Below are positions 12,535 to 20,089 of a stretch of DNA of 25,492 bases, one piece after another. Source of the stretch: Collinsella sp. Lineage in GTDB: Bacteria > Actinomycetota > Coriobacteriia > Coriobacteriales > Coriobacteriaceae. Within the stretch, counting starts at the first letter, position 1. Every line of letters begins with the position of its first letter. Where the stretch lies: contig JAHYYK010000014.1 of NCBI GenBank assembly GCA_019425005.1, positions 20,064 to 45,555 on the forward strand, in the 5' to 3' direction. The translations under genes were made by a program, and so were the position numbers. The notes under the pieces are model-generated. The model had not been told where the DNA came from, searched no databases, and saw nothing but the letters and a program-made list of their open reading frames with translations.

Positions 12535-15414
12535 TTATTGAGCATCAAGTTGAGCCTGACGCTCCCGGTCACGCCTGAGCAACGGCGCCAAAAACTTGCC
12601 CGTATAACTCTGCGGACAGTCCGCAACCTGCTCCGGTGTGCCCGAAACCACGACGGTTCCGCCGCCGTTACCGCCCTCGGGGCCCATATCGATCAGGCGG
12701 TCGGCAACCTTGATGACATCAAGGTTGTGTTCAATCACCAGCACCGTGTTGCCCGCATCGACCAAGCGCTGCAGCACATCGAGCAGCTGGCGGACGTCCT
12801 CAAAATGAAGGCCGGTCGTCGGCTCATCCAAAATATAGAACGTCTTGCCCGTCTGGCGTCGATGAAGCTCCTTGGCGAGCTTCACACGCTGCGCCTCGCC
12901 GCCCGAGAGCGTCGTAGCGGGCTGGCCCAGGCTCACGTAGCCCAAGCCTACATCGTACAGCGTCTGGAGCTTGCGCTTAATCTGCGGGATATTCCCAAAG
13001 AAGGCCAGTGCCTCGGTGACGCTCATGTCGAGCACGTCCGAGATGGTCTTACCACGGTAGGTGACCTCAAGCGTCTCGCGGTTATAGCGTTTGCCGCCGC
13101 AGACCTCACAGGGGACATAGATATCGGGAAGGAAGTGCATCTCGATCTTAATTTGTCCGTCGCCCTTGCATGCTTCGCAGCGACCGCCGCTCACGTTAAA
13201 GGAGAAACGTCCCGGCGAGTAGCCGCGCGCCTTCGACTCCGGCGTACTCGCAAACAGCGCGCGAAGATCATCCCACAGGCCAATGTACGTAGCAGGGTTG
13301 GAACGCGGCGTGCGGCCAATCGGCGACTGGTCGATATCGATAACCTTATCGATACACTCGATGCCCTCGATTTTCTTATACGGACCCACAGGGCGCGTCG
13401 AACGGTGAATGGCATTCGTAAGGGCAGGTGCGATAGTGTCGGTAACCAGGGAGCTCTTACCCGATCCCGACACGCCGGTAACGACCGTAAGCGTACCAAA
13501 CTCGATCTTGGCGGTAACGTTTTTGAGGTTGTTGGCGCGGGCGCCCGTGATCTTAAGGCAGCCGCGACCGGGCTTGCGGCGTTCATCGGGAACCCGGATC
13601 ATTCGTTTGCCGGTCAGATAAGCGCCCGTCATCGACTCGGGACACGCCATGATATCGGCAGGCGTTCCCGCCGCGACTACGTGTCCGCCGTTCACGCCCG
13701 CGCCGGGGCCCATGTCGATCACATAGTCGGCAGCACGAATCGTATCCTCATCATGCTCGACGACGATGACGGTATTGCCGATATCGCGTAGGCGCTCAAG
13801 CGTCTTGATCAGGCGCTCGTTATCGCGCTGATGGAGGCCAATCGATGGCTCGTCCAAAATGTACAGGACACCCATGAGGCCGGCGCCGATCTGCGTTGCC
13901 AGGCGAATGCGCTGGGCCTCGCCTCCGGAAAGCGTCGCCGAGGCACGATCGAGGGTCAGATAGTCGAGTCCGACATCGACCAGAAAACGCAAGCGCTCCA
14001 GGATTTCCTTGACGATGCGCCCGCCGATAAACTGTTGGCGCTCGGTGAGTTCCAGGCCCTCAAAAAACTCGAGCGACTCACGGCACGACAGACAACAAAC
14101 CTCGTAAATGGACTTGCCGCCCACGGTGACGGCGAGCATCTCGGGGCGCAAACGAGCGCCGTGGCAGCTCGAGCACGGCTCCTCGCGGATGTACTTCTCC
14201 AAGCGCGCCTTGGTGTTCTCATTCGTCGTCTCGGTATAGCGCTCGTACAGGATATTGCGCACGCCCGAGAACTTGGTGTCCCACTGGCTGCGGCGCCCAT
14301 CGAGCTTTTGATAGTCGACCGAAATCTTCTGGTCGCCCATGCCGTCTAAAAACGCGCGACGCACCCGCGGAGGCAGATCCTCCCACGGCGTATCGACGCT
14401 CACCTTAAAGTGTTTGCAGACCGCAGCGAAAATCTGCGGATAGTAGTTAGAGTTGCCAAACAGGCTGCCAAAGACCCCGTCGGCGATCGACTTCGAGGGG
14501 TCTTCGATTAGGGCCTCGGCATCGACCGTCTTCTTAAAGCCCAGGCCATCGCACTCTGGGCACGCGCCATAGGGCGCGTTGAACGAGAAATCACGCGGCT
14601 GCAGGTCATCGATGGAGTGCCCATGCTCCGGGCACGCTAACGCCAGCGAATACTCCAGCAACTCGCCTTCGGTCCCCTCGGGAGCGTCGCGGTCGGGCAG
14701 CAAGTATACGTTCACATTGCCGTGCGCCAGCGCGGTCGCCTGCTCAACAGACTCGGCGATACGGCCCAGAGAGTTCTCACGGATCACGATGCGGTCGACC
14801 ACGACCTCGATATCGTGCTTGAACTTCTTGTCCAGATCGATCGGATCGTCGAGCGAGCGCACTTCACCGTCGACACGCACGCGGCTAAAGCCCTCGGCGC
14901 GAAGATCCTCAAACAGTTTGGTGTACTCGCCTTTTCGCCCGCGCACCACCGGTGCTAGCACAAACGCGCGGCGGCCCTCCCCCGCCGTCAAGACCTTGTC
15001 GGCAACCTGGTCGGTCGTCTGGCGCTCAATGACACGGCCGCATTCGGGACAGTGCGGGGTGCCCACACGGGCGAACAGCAGGCGCAGATAGTCATAAATC
15101 TCGGTTACGGTGCCAACCGTCGAGCGAGGGTTTTTAGACGTCGTCTTTTGGTCGATCGAGACCGCCGGCGAAAGGCCGTCGATTGAATCCAAGTCGGGTT
15201 TGTCCATCTGTCCCAAGAACTGGCGCGCATAGCTCGAAAGACTCTCGACGTATCGACGCTGGCCCTCGGCATAGATAGTGTCAAATGCCAGCGAACTCTT
15301 GCCCGAGCCAGAAAGACCGGTAATGACCACGAGTTGGTCACGCGGAATGGAAACATCGATATCACGGAGGTTGTGCTCACGAGCGCCGCGAATAACGATA
15401 GAAGAATCAGACAT
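12535..15414 (-). CDS. uvrA: UvrABC excinuclease subunit A
   Basis: The DNA damage sensor ATPase of nucleotide excision repair (959 aa, usual length 940-960). It has two ABC ATPase modules: Walker A GLSGSGKS at 33-40 and GVSGSGKSS near 645-653, with signature LSGGEAQRIRLA and LSGGEAQRVKLA and Walker B ILDEPSIGLHQRD and ILDEPTTGLHFED. Zinc-binding cysteine pairs are visible as CPECG, CPEHGH...CPECDG, CSSCHG and CEACKG...CEVCGG. The start ATG at 15414 has AAGGAG 5-6 nt upstream; the open frame extends further but without homology. It is monocistronic, reads away from the LtaS-like gene, and has a near-consensus SOS box upstream. UvrA dimers load UvrB, encoded about 6.4 kb away at 21796-24036. 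Confidence 0.98.
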   Translation of the reverse strand: MSDSSIVIRGAREHNLRDIDVSIPRDQLVVITGLSGSGKSSLAFDTIYAEGQRRYVESLSSYARQFLGQMDKPDLDSIDGLSPAVSIDQKTTSKNPRSTVGTVTEIYDYLRLLFARVGTPHCPECGRVIERQTTDQVADKVLTAGEGRRAFVLAPVVRGRKGEYTKLFEDLRAEGFSRVRVDGEVRSLDDPIDLDKKFKHDIEVVVDRIVIRENSLGRIAESVEQATALAHGNVNVYLLPDRDAPEGTEGELLEYSLALACPEHGHSIDDLQPRDFSFNAPYGACPECDGLGFKKTVDAEALIEDPSKSIADGVFGSLFGNSNYYPQIFAAVCKHFKVSVDTPWEDLPPRVRRAFLDGMGDQKISVDYQKLDGRRSQWDTKFSGVRNILYERYTETTNENTKARLEKYIREEPCSSCHGARLRPEMLAVTVGGKSIYEVCCLSCRESLEFFEGLELTERQQFIGGRIVKEILERLRFLVDVGLDYLTLDRASATLSGGEAQRIRLATQIGAGLMGVLYILDEPSIGLHQRDNERLIKTLERLRDIGNTVIVVEHDEDTIRAADYVIDMGPGAGVNGGHVVAAGTPADIMACPESMTGAYLTGKRMIRVPDERRKPGRGCLKITGARANNLKNVTAKIEFGTLTVVTGVSGSGKSSLVTDTIAPALTNAIHRSTRPVGPYKKIEGIECIDKVIDIDQSPIGRTPRSNPATYIGLWDDLRALFASTPESKARGYSPGRFSFNVSGGRCEACKGDGQIKIEMHFLPDIYVPCEVCGGKRYNRETLEVTYRGKTISDVLDMSVTEALAFFGNIPQIKRKLQTLYDVGLGYVSLGQPATTLSGGEAQRVKLAKELHRRQTGKTFYILDEPTTGLHFEDVRQLLDVLQRLVDAGNTVLVIEHNLDVIKVADRLIDMGPEGGNGGGTVVVSGTPEQVADCPQSYTGKFLAPLLRRDRERQAQLDAQ

Positions 15415-15607
15415 GGAAGCTCCTTGCCTCCTATTGCATCGAATCATACTGTCGATGAGTTTAGCGCACTCGACGCGCACAGATGTTCGTAATACAAGAT
15501 TCGCAGACCTTTAGCTTTGCGTATCGGGCGCTTTGTTTCTCGAAATGCCGTGGAAAGGTTACAGTAATCTAATACTGAACTTAATTTGCTGTACCAGAGG
15601 AACGTCC
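15415..15607. other. Divergent intergenic region between uvrA and the LtaS-like gene
   Basis: This 193-bp gap must hold both promoters. For uvrA, minus-strand -10 candidates are TATGAT (15443-15448) and TAAACT (15458-15463), with an SOS-like box just upstream. For the plus-strand gene no convincing -35/-10 pair is seen; TAATCTAATACT (around 15566-15577) is the only AT-rich candidate. No gene is supported here. Confidence 0.6.
15476..15489 (-). promoter_or_regulatory. Probable LexA (SOS) box upstream of uvrA
   Basis: The minus strand reads CGAAC-ATCT-GTGCG. The Gram-positive/actinobacterial SOS consensus is CGAAC-N4-GTTCG, so nine of ten specified bases match. It overlaps the -35 region predicted from TAAACT (15458-15463). 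UvrA is a standard LexA target, which supports the call. Confidence 0.55.
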
Positions 15608-17761
15608 ATGACCGAAGATATCCCCCTTGAAATCACTTCGAGCGACATGGCCAATCTGCCCATATTCATCGCCGTCCTTATCGTGGCCGCCGTCGTCGTG
15701 CGCGTGTATTTTTCAATCAAACACAATGAAAAGCCGCCCATTGCCCGCGTCTTTTGGTGCGCGACGCTCCTCATCCCGCTCGGCGTGGTAGCTGCATGGA
15801 TTACGAATCAATTGCTCGTAAATGAGGACAGTTCCCTATGGGTCCTTTCTTATTCGGCGCTCGGTGCTGCCGCCGTCATACTTCTTGTCGAACCCTTGGT
15901 TTCGGGACTTATCGACCAAACCGATCTTGCGACGGGAACGGTTGCCTGTATTTGCCGTGACATCCTTGTCATCGCCGCTGTTTCAGCGCTCTCGTTCGTT
16001 TCACTCGAAATTGCCTGTAACGAAACGTTCTATCGCATTCCCGCCAACTCATTCGGGTTTTCCGTCGGGCTGCTCGCAACGGTTCTGCTCTCCCTTTATT
16101 TGCTGGGACAGCGTCATGGAGGCGTCATGGCCCTCGTGCCCGTCGTCTGCTGCATCCTTGGCGTTGCCGAGCACTTCGTCATAACGTTTAAAGGCGAGGC
16201 CATCCTGCCAAGCGATATCTTGGCCCTTGGCACCGCAATGGAAGTGAGCGAGGGATACGAGTTTACCTTTACCGCCGGAATCGTAACCTCTCTCGCCCTG
16301 CTGGAGATTTCCCTGGGGCTTCTTTCTCTTATCCGACCGCGAAAGCTCCGTACGCCCACCCATGTCTTCCCCGCAATCGCCGCCAACCTCTGTGCTTTTC
16401 TGCTCGTGATCGTTGTGGGGCTCTCGGGCTTTTCCAGCATCGACTTGGAGCAGGCGCTGGATTTTGGATTTGACCGTTGGCAGCCCATCACCACGTATGC
16501 GTCTCAGGGTTTTATCACTTCGTTCACCGAAATGGTTAACGAGTTGCCCATTGAGAAGCCCGAAGACTATACGCCCGATGAGGCGCAGAGCATCGAGCAG
16601 GAGCTCGCCGCCGCCTACGACAGCACGTATGGCTCGAGCGAGCAGCGCGCGGCGGCCGTTGCCCAGTTCAATGAAATCAAGCCGACGATTGTTGCCGTCA
16701 TGAACGAGAGTTTTAGTGACCTTTCGTGCTTTGAGCAGCTCCAGGCGGCCGGGTACACCGGCCCTGCATTCTACAACTCGCTTCCCGACACACTTGTTCG
16801 CGGCACCATGCTCGCTTCGGTCGCCGGTGGCGGAACGGCGAACTCCGAATTCGAATTTTTGACCGGAGCGACAACGGCCTTTGTCGGATTAGGCAAAATC
16901 CCTTATCAGCTGTATCAGATGAATGGCGTCAACAGCCTGGCAAAGAACCTCAAGGAGCTTGGGTATACCGCTACCGCTATGCACCCGCAAAACCCCGTCA
17001 ACTACCATCGAGATAAAATCTATCAGCAGCTGGGCTTTGGAGACTTTCTTTCAATCGGCGATTTCGAAGGTGCACCCTGTTACCATGCCGGCGTATGCGA
17101 CTACGCCACCTACGACAAGATACTCGACCTGCTTAGAACCGACGAAGCCCCGCAGTTCATCTTTGACGTCACGATGCAAAATCACGGCGGCTACGACTAT
17201 GGCACCGTTCCCGCCGAGGAGCTGACAAACTATTGGGTCGAGGGAGCCAGCGAGGGCGCCAATAGCGCGCTCAACACCTATCTCACCTGCATCAACGCAT
17301 CCGACCGGGACCTCGAGTACTTTATCAACGAGCTCCGCAATATCGGCAGACCGGTTGTCCTTGTCTTTTTTGGCGACCATCAGCCGAGCGCCGCAACGAC
17401 TCTCAACGACGAGCTGTACCCTCAGGAAGATACGGCAAGCCACGCTTTCCGTATCTATCAGTCAACATATTTCGTCTGGGCTAACTATGAAATCGCCGGC
17501 AATACCGAGCTCAACGTCTACGACACTGTCGGGGCAAACGAGATTGCAGCCATTACCCTTAATAAGATCGGCGCCCCGCTCACCGACTATCAAAAGGCCC
17601 TGCTTGCAACAAGGTCAGATGTGCCCACCATCAATGTCGCCGGTTATCTCGGTGTCGACGGGCTGCGCTACGACTTGGGATCTGAAGACAGCCCATACGC
17701 CTCGACGATCGACAAACTGCAGCGCATGCAATACCTCGAGTTCGCCAGCAAAGTTCAGTAA
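15608..17761 (+). CDS. LtaS-like phosphoglycerol transferase (LTA synthase/sulfatase family)
   Basis: A 717-residue membrane enzyme of the alkaline-phosphatase superfamily that transfers glycerophosphate from phosphatidylglycerol to a surface polymer. The N-terminal half has about eight hydrophobic segments (residues 14-290), more than the five of classical LtaS. The extracellular domain shows the metal/catalytic motifs: NESFSD (366-371), GGGTANSEFEFLTG with the predicted nucleophile Thr410, TMQNHGGYD (His526), and FGDHQPS (Asp590, His591). ATG 15608 follows GAGGA at a 7-nt spacing; upstream in-frame codons lack a ribosome site. It reads divergently from uvrA and is followed by the mrp promoter, so it is probably a single-gene unit. 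Whether the product is lipoteichoic acid, a decorated glycolipid polymer or an osmoregulated glycan (MdoB-like) cannot be told. Confidence 0.92.
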   Translation: MTEDIPLEITSSDMANLPIFIAVLIVAAVVVRVYFSIKHNEKPPIARVFWCATLLIPLGVVAAWITNQLLVNEDSSLWVLSYSALGAAAVILLVEPLVSGLIDQTDLATGTVACICRDILVIAAVSALSFVSLEIACNETFYRIPANSFGFSVGLLATVLLSLYLLGQRHGGVMALVPVVCCILGVAEHFVITFKGEAILPSDILALGTAMEVSEGYEFTFTAGIVTSLALLEISLGLLSLIRPRKLRTPTHVFPAIAANLCAFLLVIVVGLSGFSSIDLEQALDFGFDRWQPITTYASQGFITSFTEMVNELPIEKPEDYTPDEAQSIEQELAAAYDSTYGSSEQRAAAVAQFNEIKPTIVAVMNESFSDLSCFEQLQAAGYTGPAFYNSLPDTLVRGTMLASVAGGGTANSEFEFLTGATTAFVGLGKIPYQLYQMNGVNSLAKNLKELGYTATAMHPQNPVNYHRDKIYQQLGFGDFLSIGDFEGAPCYHAGVCDYATYDKILDLLRTDEAPQFIFDVTMQNHGGYDYGTVPAEELTNYWVEGASEGANSALNTYLTCINASDRDLEYFINELRNIGRPVVLVFFGDHQPSAATTLNDELYPQEDTASHAFRIYQSTYFVWANYEIAGNTELNVYDTVGANEIAAITLNKIGAPLTDYQKALLATRSDVPTINVAGYLGVDGLRYDLGSEDSPYASTIDKLQRMQYLEFASKVQ

Positions 17762-17765
17762 GCCC

Positions 17766-17781
17766 GCCCATTCGCTTGGGC
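17766..17781 (+). terminator. Weak hairpin after the LtaS-like gene
   Basis: GCCCA and TGGGC pair around a 6-nt loop 4 nt after the stop. The stem is short and there is no T-tract, so it is a weak terminator at best. Confidence 0.3.
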
Positions 17782-17821
17782 CCATCGTATTGCAAGCACG
17801 CTCGGCCCAAATGCATCGCAA

Positions 17822-17851
17822 ATGACTCCCGCTCGCAAACGAGGGTACAAT
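17822..17851 (+). promoter_or_regulatory. Candidate promoter of the mrp-flavoprotein operon
   Basis: ATGACT (17822-17827) and TACAAT (17846-17851) are separated by 18 bp; the -10 matches five of six consensus bases and the -35 four. The 5' leader would be about 50 nt and contains a GC-rich GGGGCCCCGGCCCC stretch just before the ribosome site. Confidence 0.5.
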
Positions 17852-17906
17852 GACGCTCGTGTCACATCGCGGGGCCCCGGCCCCAACATATACAAAGGAG
17901 TCATAC

Positions 17907-18737
17907 ATGGGTTGCGAGCACGCACAGGCCGCCGGCGGACAAACGTCGCCGACGCAATTTGAGGAGAACACGCTGTCCGAGGTCAAACGCGTCATCGCCG
18001 TGCTTTCCGGCAAGGGCGGTGTCGGCAAGTCGTTTGTCACCGGTGCCATCGCCACCGAGCTTGCCCGCCACGGCCACAAGGTCGGCGTCCTCGATGCCGA
18101 CATCACCGGTCCCTCTATCCCCAAGATGTTCGGTATGAGCGGACGCCACGTCCATGCCCTTGGCAACCTTATGCTGCCCGAAATCTCCGAGCACGGCGTC
18201 AAGGTCATGAGCTCCAACCTGCTGCTCCAAAACGAGACCGACCCCGTCCTTTGGCGCGGTCCGGTCATCGCAGGCGCCATTAGGCAGTTCTGGAGCGAGA
18301 CCTCGTGGGGCCCCATCGACTACCTGCTGGTCGACATGCCTCCGGGAACAGGCGACGTCGCGCTCACCGTCTTCCAGTCACTGCCCGTCGACGGCATCGT
18401 CATCGTCACGAGCCCGCAGGATCTGGTCTCGATGATCGTCGCCAAGGCGGTCAACATGGCCGAGAAGATGAACGTCCCCATTCTGGGCATTGTCGAGAAC
18501 ATGAGCTATATTGAGTGCCCCGACTGCGGCAAGAAGATCGAGGTCTTTGGCAAGAGCAAGCTCCCCGAGGTCGCAGATCGCTATAACCTCGACATCTTGG
18601 GCCAGCTTCCCATTAATCCGGCACTCGCCGAGGCCTGCGATAAGGGCGAGGTCGAGACCGCGCTGCCCGATGACATGTTGCCCAAGGCAGTCTCTGCCGT
18701 CGAGGCCATTACCCCGCACGAGACCGACGAGGCCTAA
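17907..18737 (+). CDS. mrp: Mrp/NBP35-type Fe-S cluster carrier ATPase
   Basis: A 276-residue cytoplasmic P-loop ATPase (ApbC/Mrp/NBP35 family) that binds and delivers iron-sulfur clusters. Visible: deviant Walker A GKGGVGKS (35-42), switch segment VLDADITGPSIPKMFG, Walker B-like LLVDMPPGTGD, and the C-terminal cluster-bridging pair C-P-D-C (Cys204, Cys207). ATG 17907 has AAAGGAG at a 6-nt spacing; the frame opens 57 nt earlier but overlaps the promoter. The N-terminal 25 residues carry only one cysteine (Cys3), not the four-Cys motif of eukaryotic NBP35. The stop TAA is immediately followed by the GTG of the flavoprotein gene, so the two are co-translated, suggesting a cofactor or redox link. 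Confidence 0.95.
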   Translation: MGCEHAQAAGGQTSPTQFEENTLSEVKRVIAVLSGKGGVGKSFVTGAIATELARHGHKVGVLDADITGPSIPKMFGMSGRHVHALGNLMLPEISEHGVKVMSSNLLLQNETDPVLWRGPVIAGAIRQFWSETSWGPIDYLLVDMPPGTGDVALTVFQSLPVDGIVIVTSPQDLVSMIVAKAVNMAEKMNVPILGIVENMSYIECPDCGKKIEVFGKSKLPEVADRYNLDILGQLPINPALAEACDKGEVETALPDDMLPKAVSAVEAITPHETDEA

Positions 18738-20009
18738 GTGAACGCGAGCGCCTTCTATGACGTCTTGGTAATCGGCGGCGGGGCTTCAGGCCTCGCCGCC
18801 GCCATTACAGCCGCACGTGCTGGCAAAAGCGTCTGCATCGTTGAGCGCGATGTCGCCTGCGGCCTTAAGCTCCTTGCGACCGGCAACGGCCGCTGCAACC
18901 TCTCCAACGAATCGATTGATCCTCAGCGGTATAACCACCCCGCATTCGTCGAATCCGTCATGGGCCCCCAACCCGAACAAGAGCTTATGGGTTTCTTCTC
19001 CTCGCTGGGCATCATGACAACCTCCGAGGAAGGCCGACTGTACCCGCGCTCCCTTCGCGCCGAATCGGTGCGCGACGCGCTTCTCAACGTTTGCGACCGC
19101 CTAGGTATCACCTTAATCTGCGGAGCCAACGTTGCCTCGGCACACGAAGCTTCCGAAGGCTGGGCACTCCAAATAGACCGTCCAGCGCGGGCGCTCAAGG
19201 CAAAAAAGCACGACGACCGAAAATCGGAGCTCCGCTCGCTTCGGAAAGCGCTCGCCGATGTCCCTCGCAAGAACGAGGCCCTGCAGACACATGCCGCAAT
19301 TATCGCCACGGGCGGCAACCCCGCCGGCATCGCCGAGACGTTTAGCCTCCCCCTAACGCCGCTGCGCCCCGTCCTCTGTCCCGTGTCGGCATCGGTCGTC
19401 GGCGACCGGATGGCCCTCAAGGCGTTGGATGGCCTACGCGTCCGCGCCCGCTTGACGCTCGCCCGTAACCATAGTGAGCTCTGGCACGAAGACGGTGAAG
19501 TACTGTTTCGAGCCTTCGGCATCTCGGGCGTCGCTGTCTTCAACCTCTCCCGTCGTATCCAGCGCGGCGATACGATCCTGCTCGACGTTTTCCCCGACCT
19601 CTCCAAAGACGAGCTGCTCGATATGCTCAACCGGCGCGTTGAGCTGCTCGGCGGCTTTTCGCCCCGCGATCCCCGTTGGCTCGACGGCATGCTCGCCCCG
19701 CAACTCTCCCACGTCGTCTGCACGGCGTTCGAGCAGTGCCATCCAGGCTCCAACGATGTCATCCACCTGGTCTCGATCCTCAAGCACTTTAAGTTGCTCG
19801 TCGAGGGAACAGCCGAGGAGCGCTCGGCGCAGGTCACGCGTGGTGGCGTATCTGTCGAGAGCATCTCAACGCCCAGTCTACGCGCGCGCAGCGCTGTCGA
19901 CGCCCCGCTTTACGTCTGCGGCGAAGCGCTCGACATCGACGCCGATTGCGGAGGCTTTAACCTTGCGTGGGCCTGGCTCTCGGGCATTCGCGCTGCAAGC
20001 AGCCTGTAG
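18738..20009 (+). CDS. HI0933/YhiN-family NAD(P)/FAD-dependent flavoprotein
   Basis: A 423-residue predicted FAD enzyme. The N-terminal dinucleotide fold is clear: VLVIGGGASGLAAA (9-22) with the acidic strand end CIVER near 33-37, then the family signature GNGRCNLSN (49-57), RLYPRS, and the C-terminal CGEALDIDADCGGFNLAWAWLSG that closes the FAD site. The GTG start abuts the mrp stop with GAGG upstream. Reaction and substrate are not established for the family, although some members are annotated as aminoacetone oxidase-like. A lysine/arginine-rich insert around residues 150-180 (KAKKHDDRKSELRSLRKAL) just before the IIATGGNPAG strand is longer than I would expect. A strong terminator follows the gene. 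Confidence 0.9.
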   Translation: MNASAFYDVLVIGGGASGLAAAITAARAGKSVCIVERDVACGLKLLATGNGRCNLSNESIDPQRYNHPAFVESVMGPQPEQELMGFFSSLGIMTTSEEGRLYPRSLRAESVRDALLNVCDRLGITLICGANVASAHEASEGWALQIDRPARALKAKKHDDRKSELRSLRKALADVPRKNEALQTHAAIIATGGNPAGIAETFSLPLTPLRPVLCPVSASVVGDRMALKALDGLRVRARLTLARNHSELWHEDGEVLFRAFGISGVAVFNLSRRIQRGDTILLDVFPDLSKDELLDMLNRRVELLGGFSPRDPRWLDGMLAPQLSHVVCTAFEQCHPGSNDVIHLVSILKHFKLLVEGTAEERSAQVTRGGVSVESISTPSLRARSAVDAPLYVCGEALDIDADCGGFNLAWAWLSGIRAASSL

Positions 20010-20019
20010 CCGCTCAGTC

Positions 20020-20025
20020 TATAAT
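20020..20025 (+). promoter_or_regulatory. Perfect TATAAT box in front of a terminator-like hairpin
   Basis: TATAAT matches the -10 consensus exactly and lies 11 nt after the flavoprotein stop. No good -35 is seen at 16-18 bp. A start near 20032 would put the hairpin at 20040-20063 at the very 5' end of the transcript of the following gene. Confidence 0.4.
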
Positions 20026-20039
20026 CAAAAACGCATTCG

Positions 20040-20071
20040 GGCCGTCTGGGATACCGGACGGCCTCTTTCTT
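20040..20071 (+). terminator. Intrinsic terminator after the HI0933-type gene (possible attenuator of the next gene)
   Basis: A 10-bp stem (one U-G) with a GATA tetraloop, GGCCGTCTGG/CCGGACGGCC, followed by TCTTTCTT. It lies between the TATAAT box and the ribosome site of the next gene, so it either ends the mrp operon or attenuates the downstream gene. Confidence 0.75.
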
Positions 20072-20089
20072 GCCTCTAAGGAGACCTCG

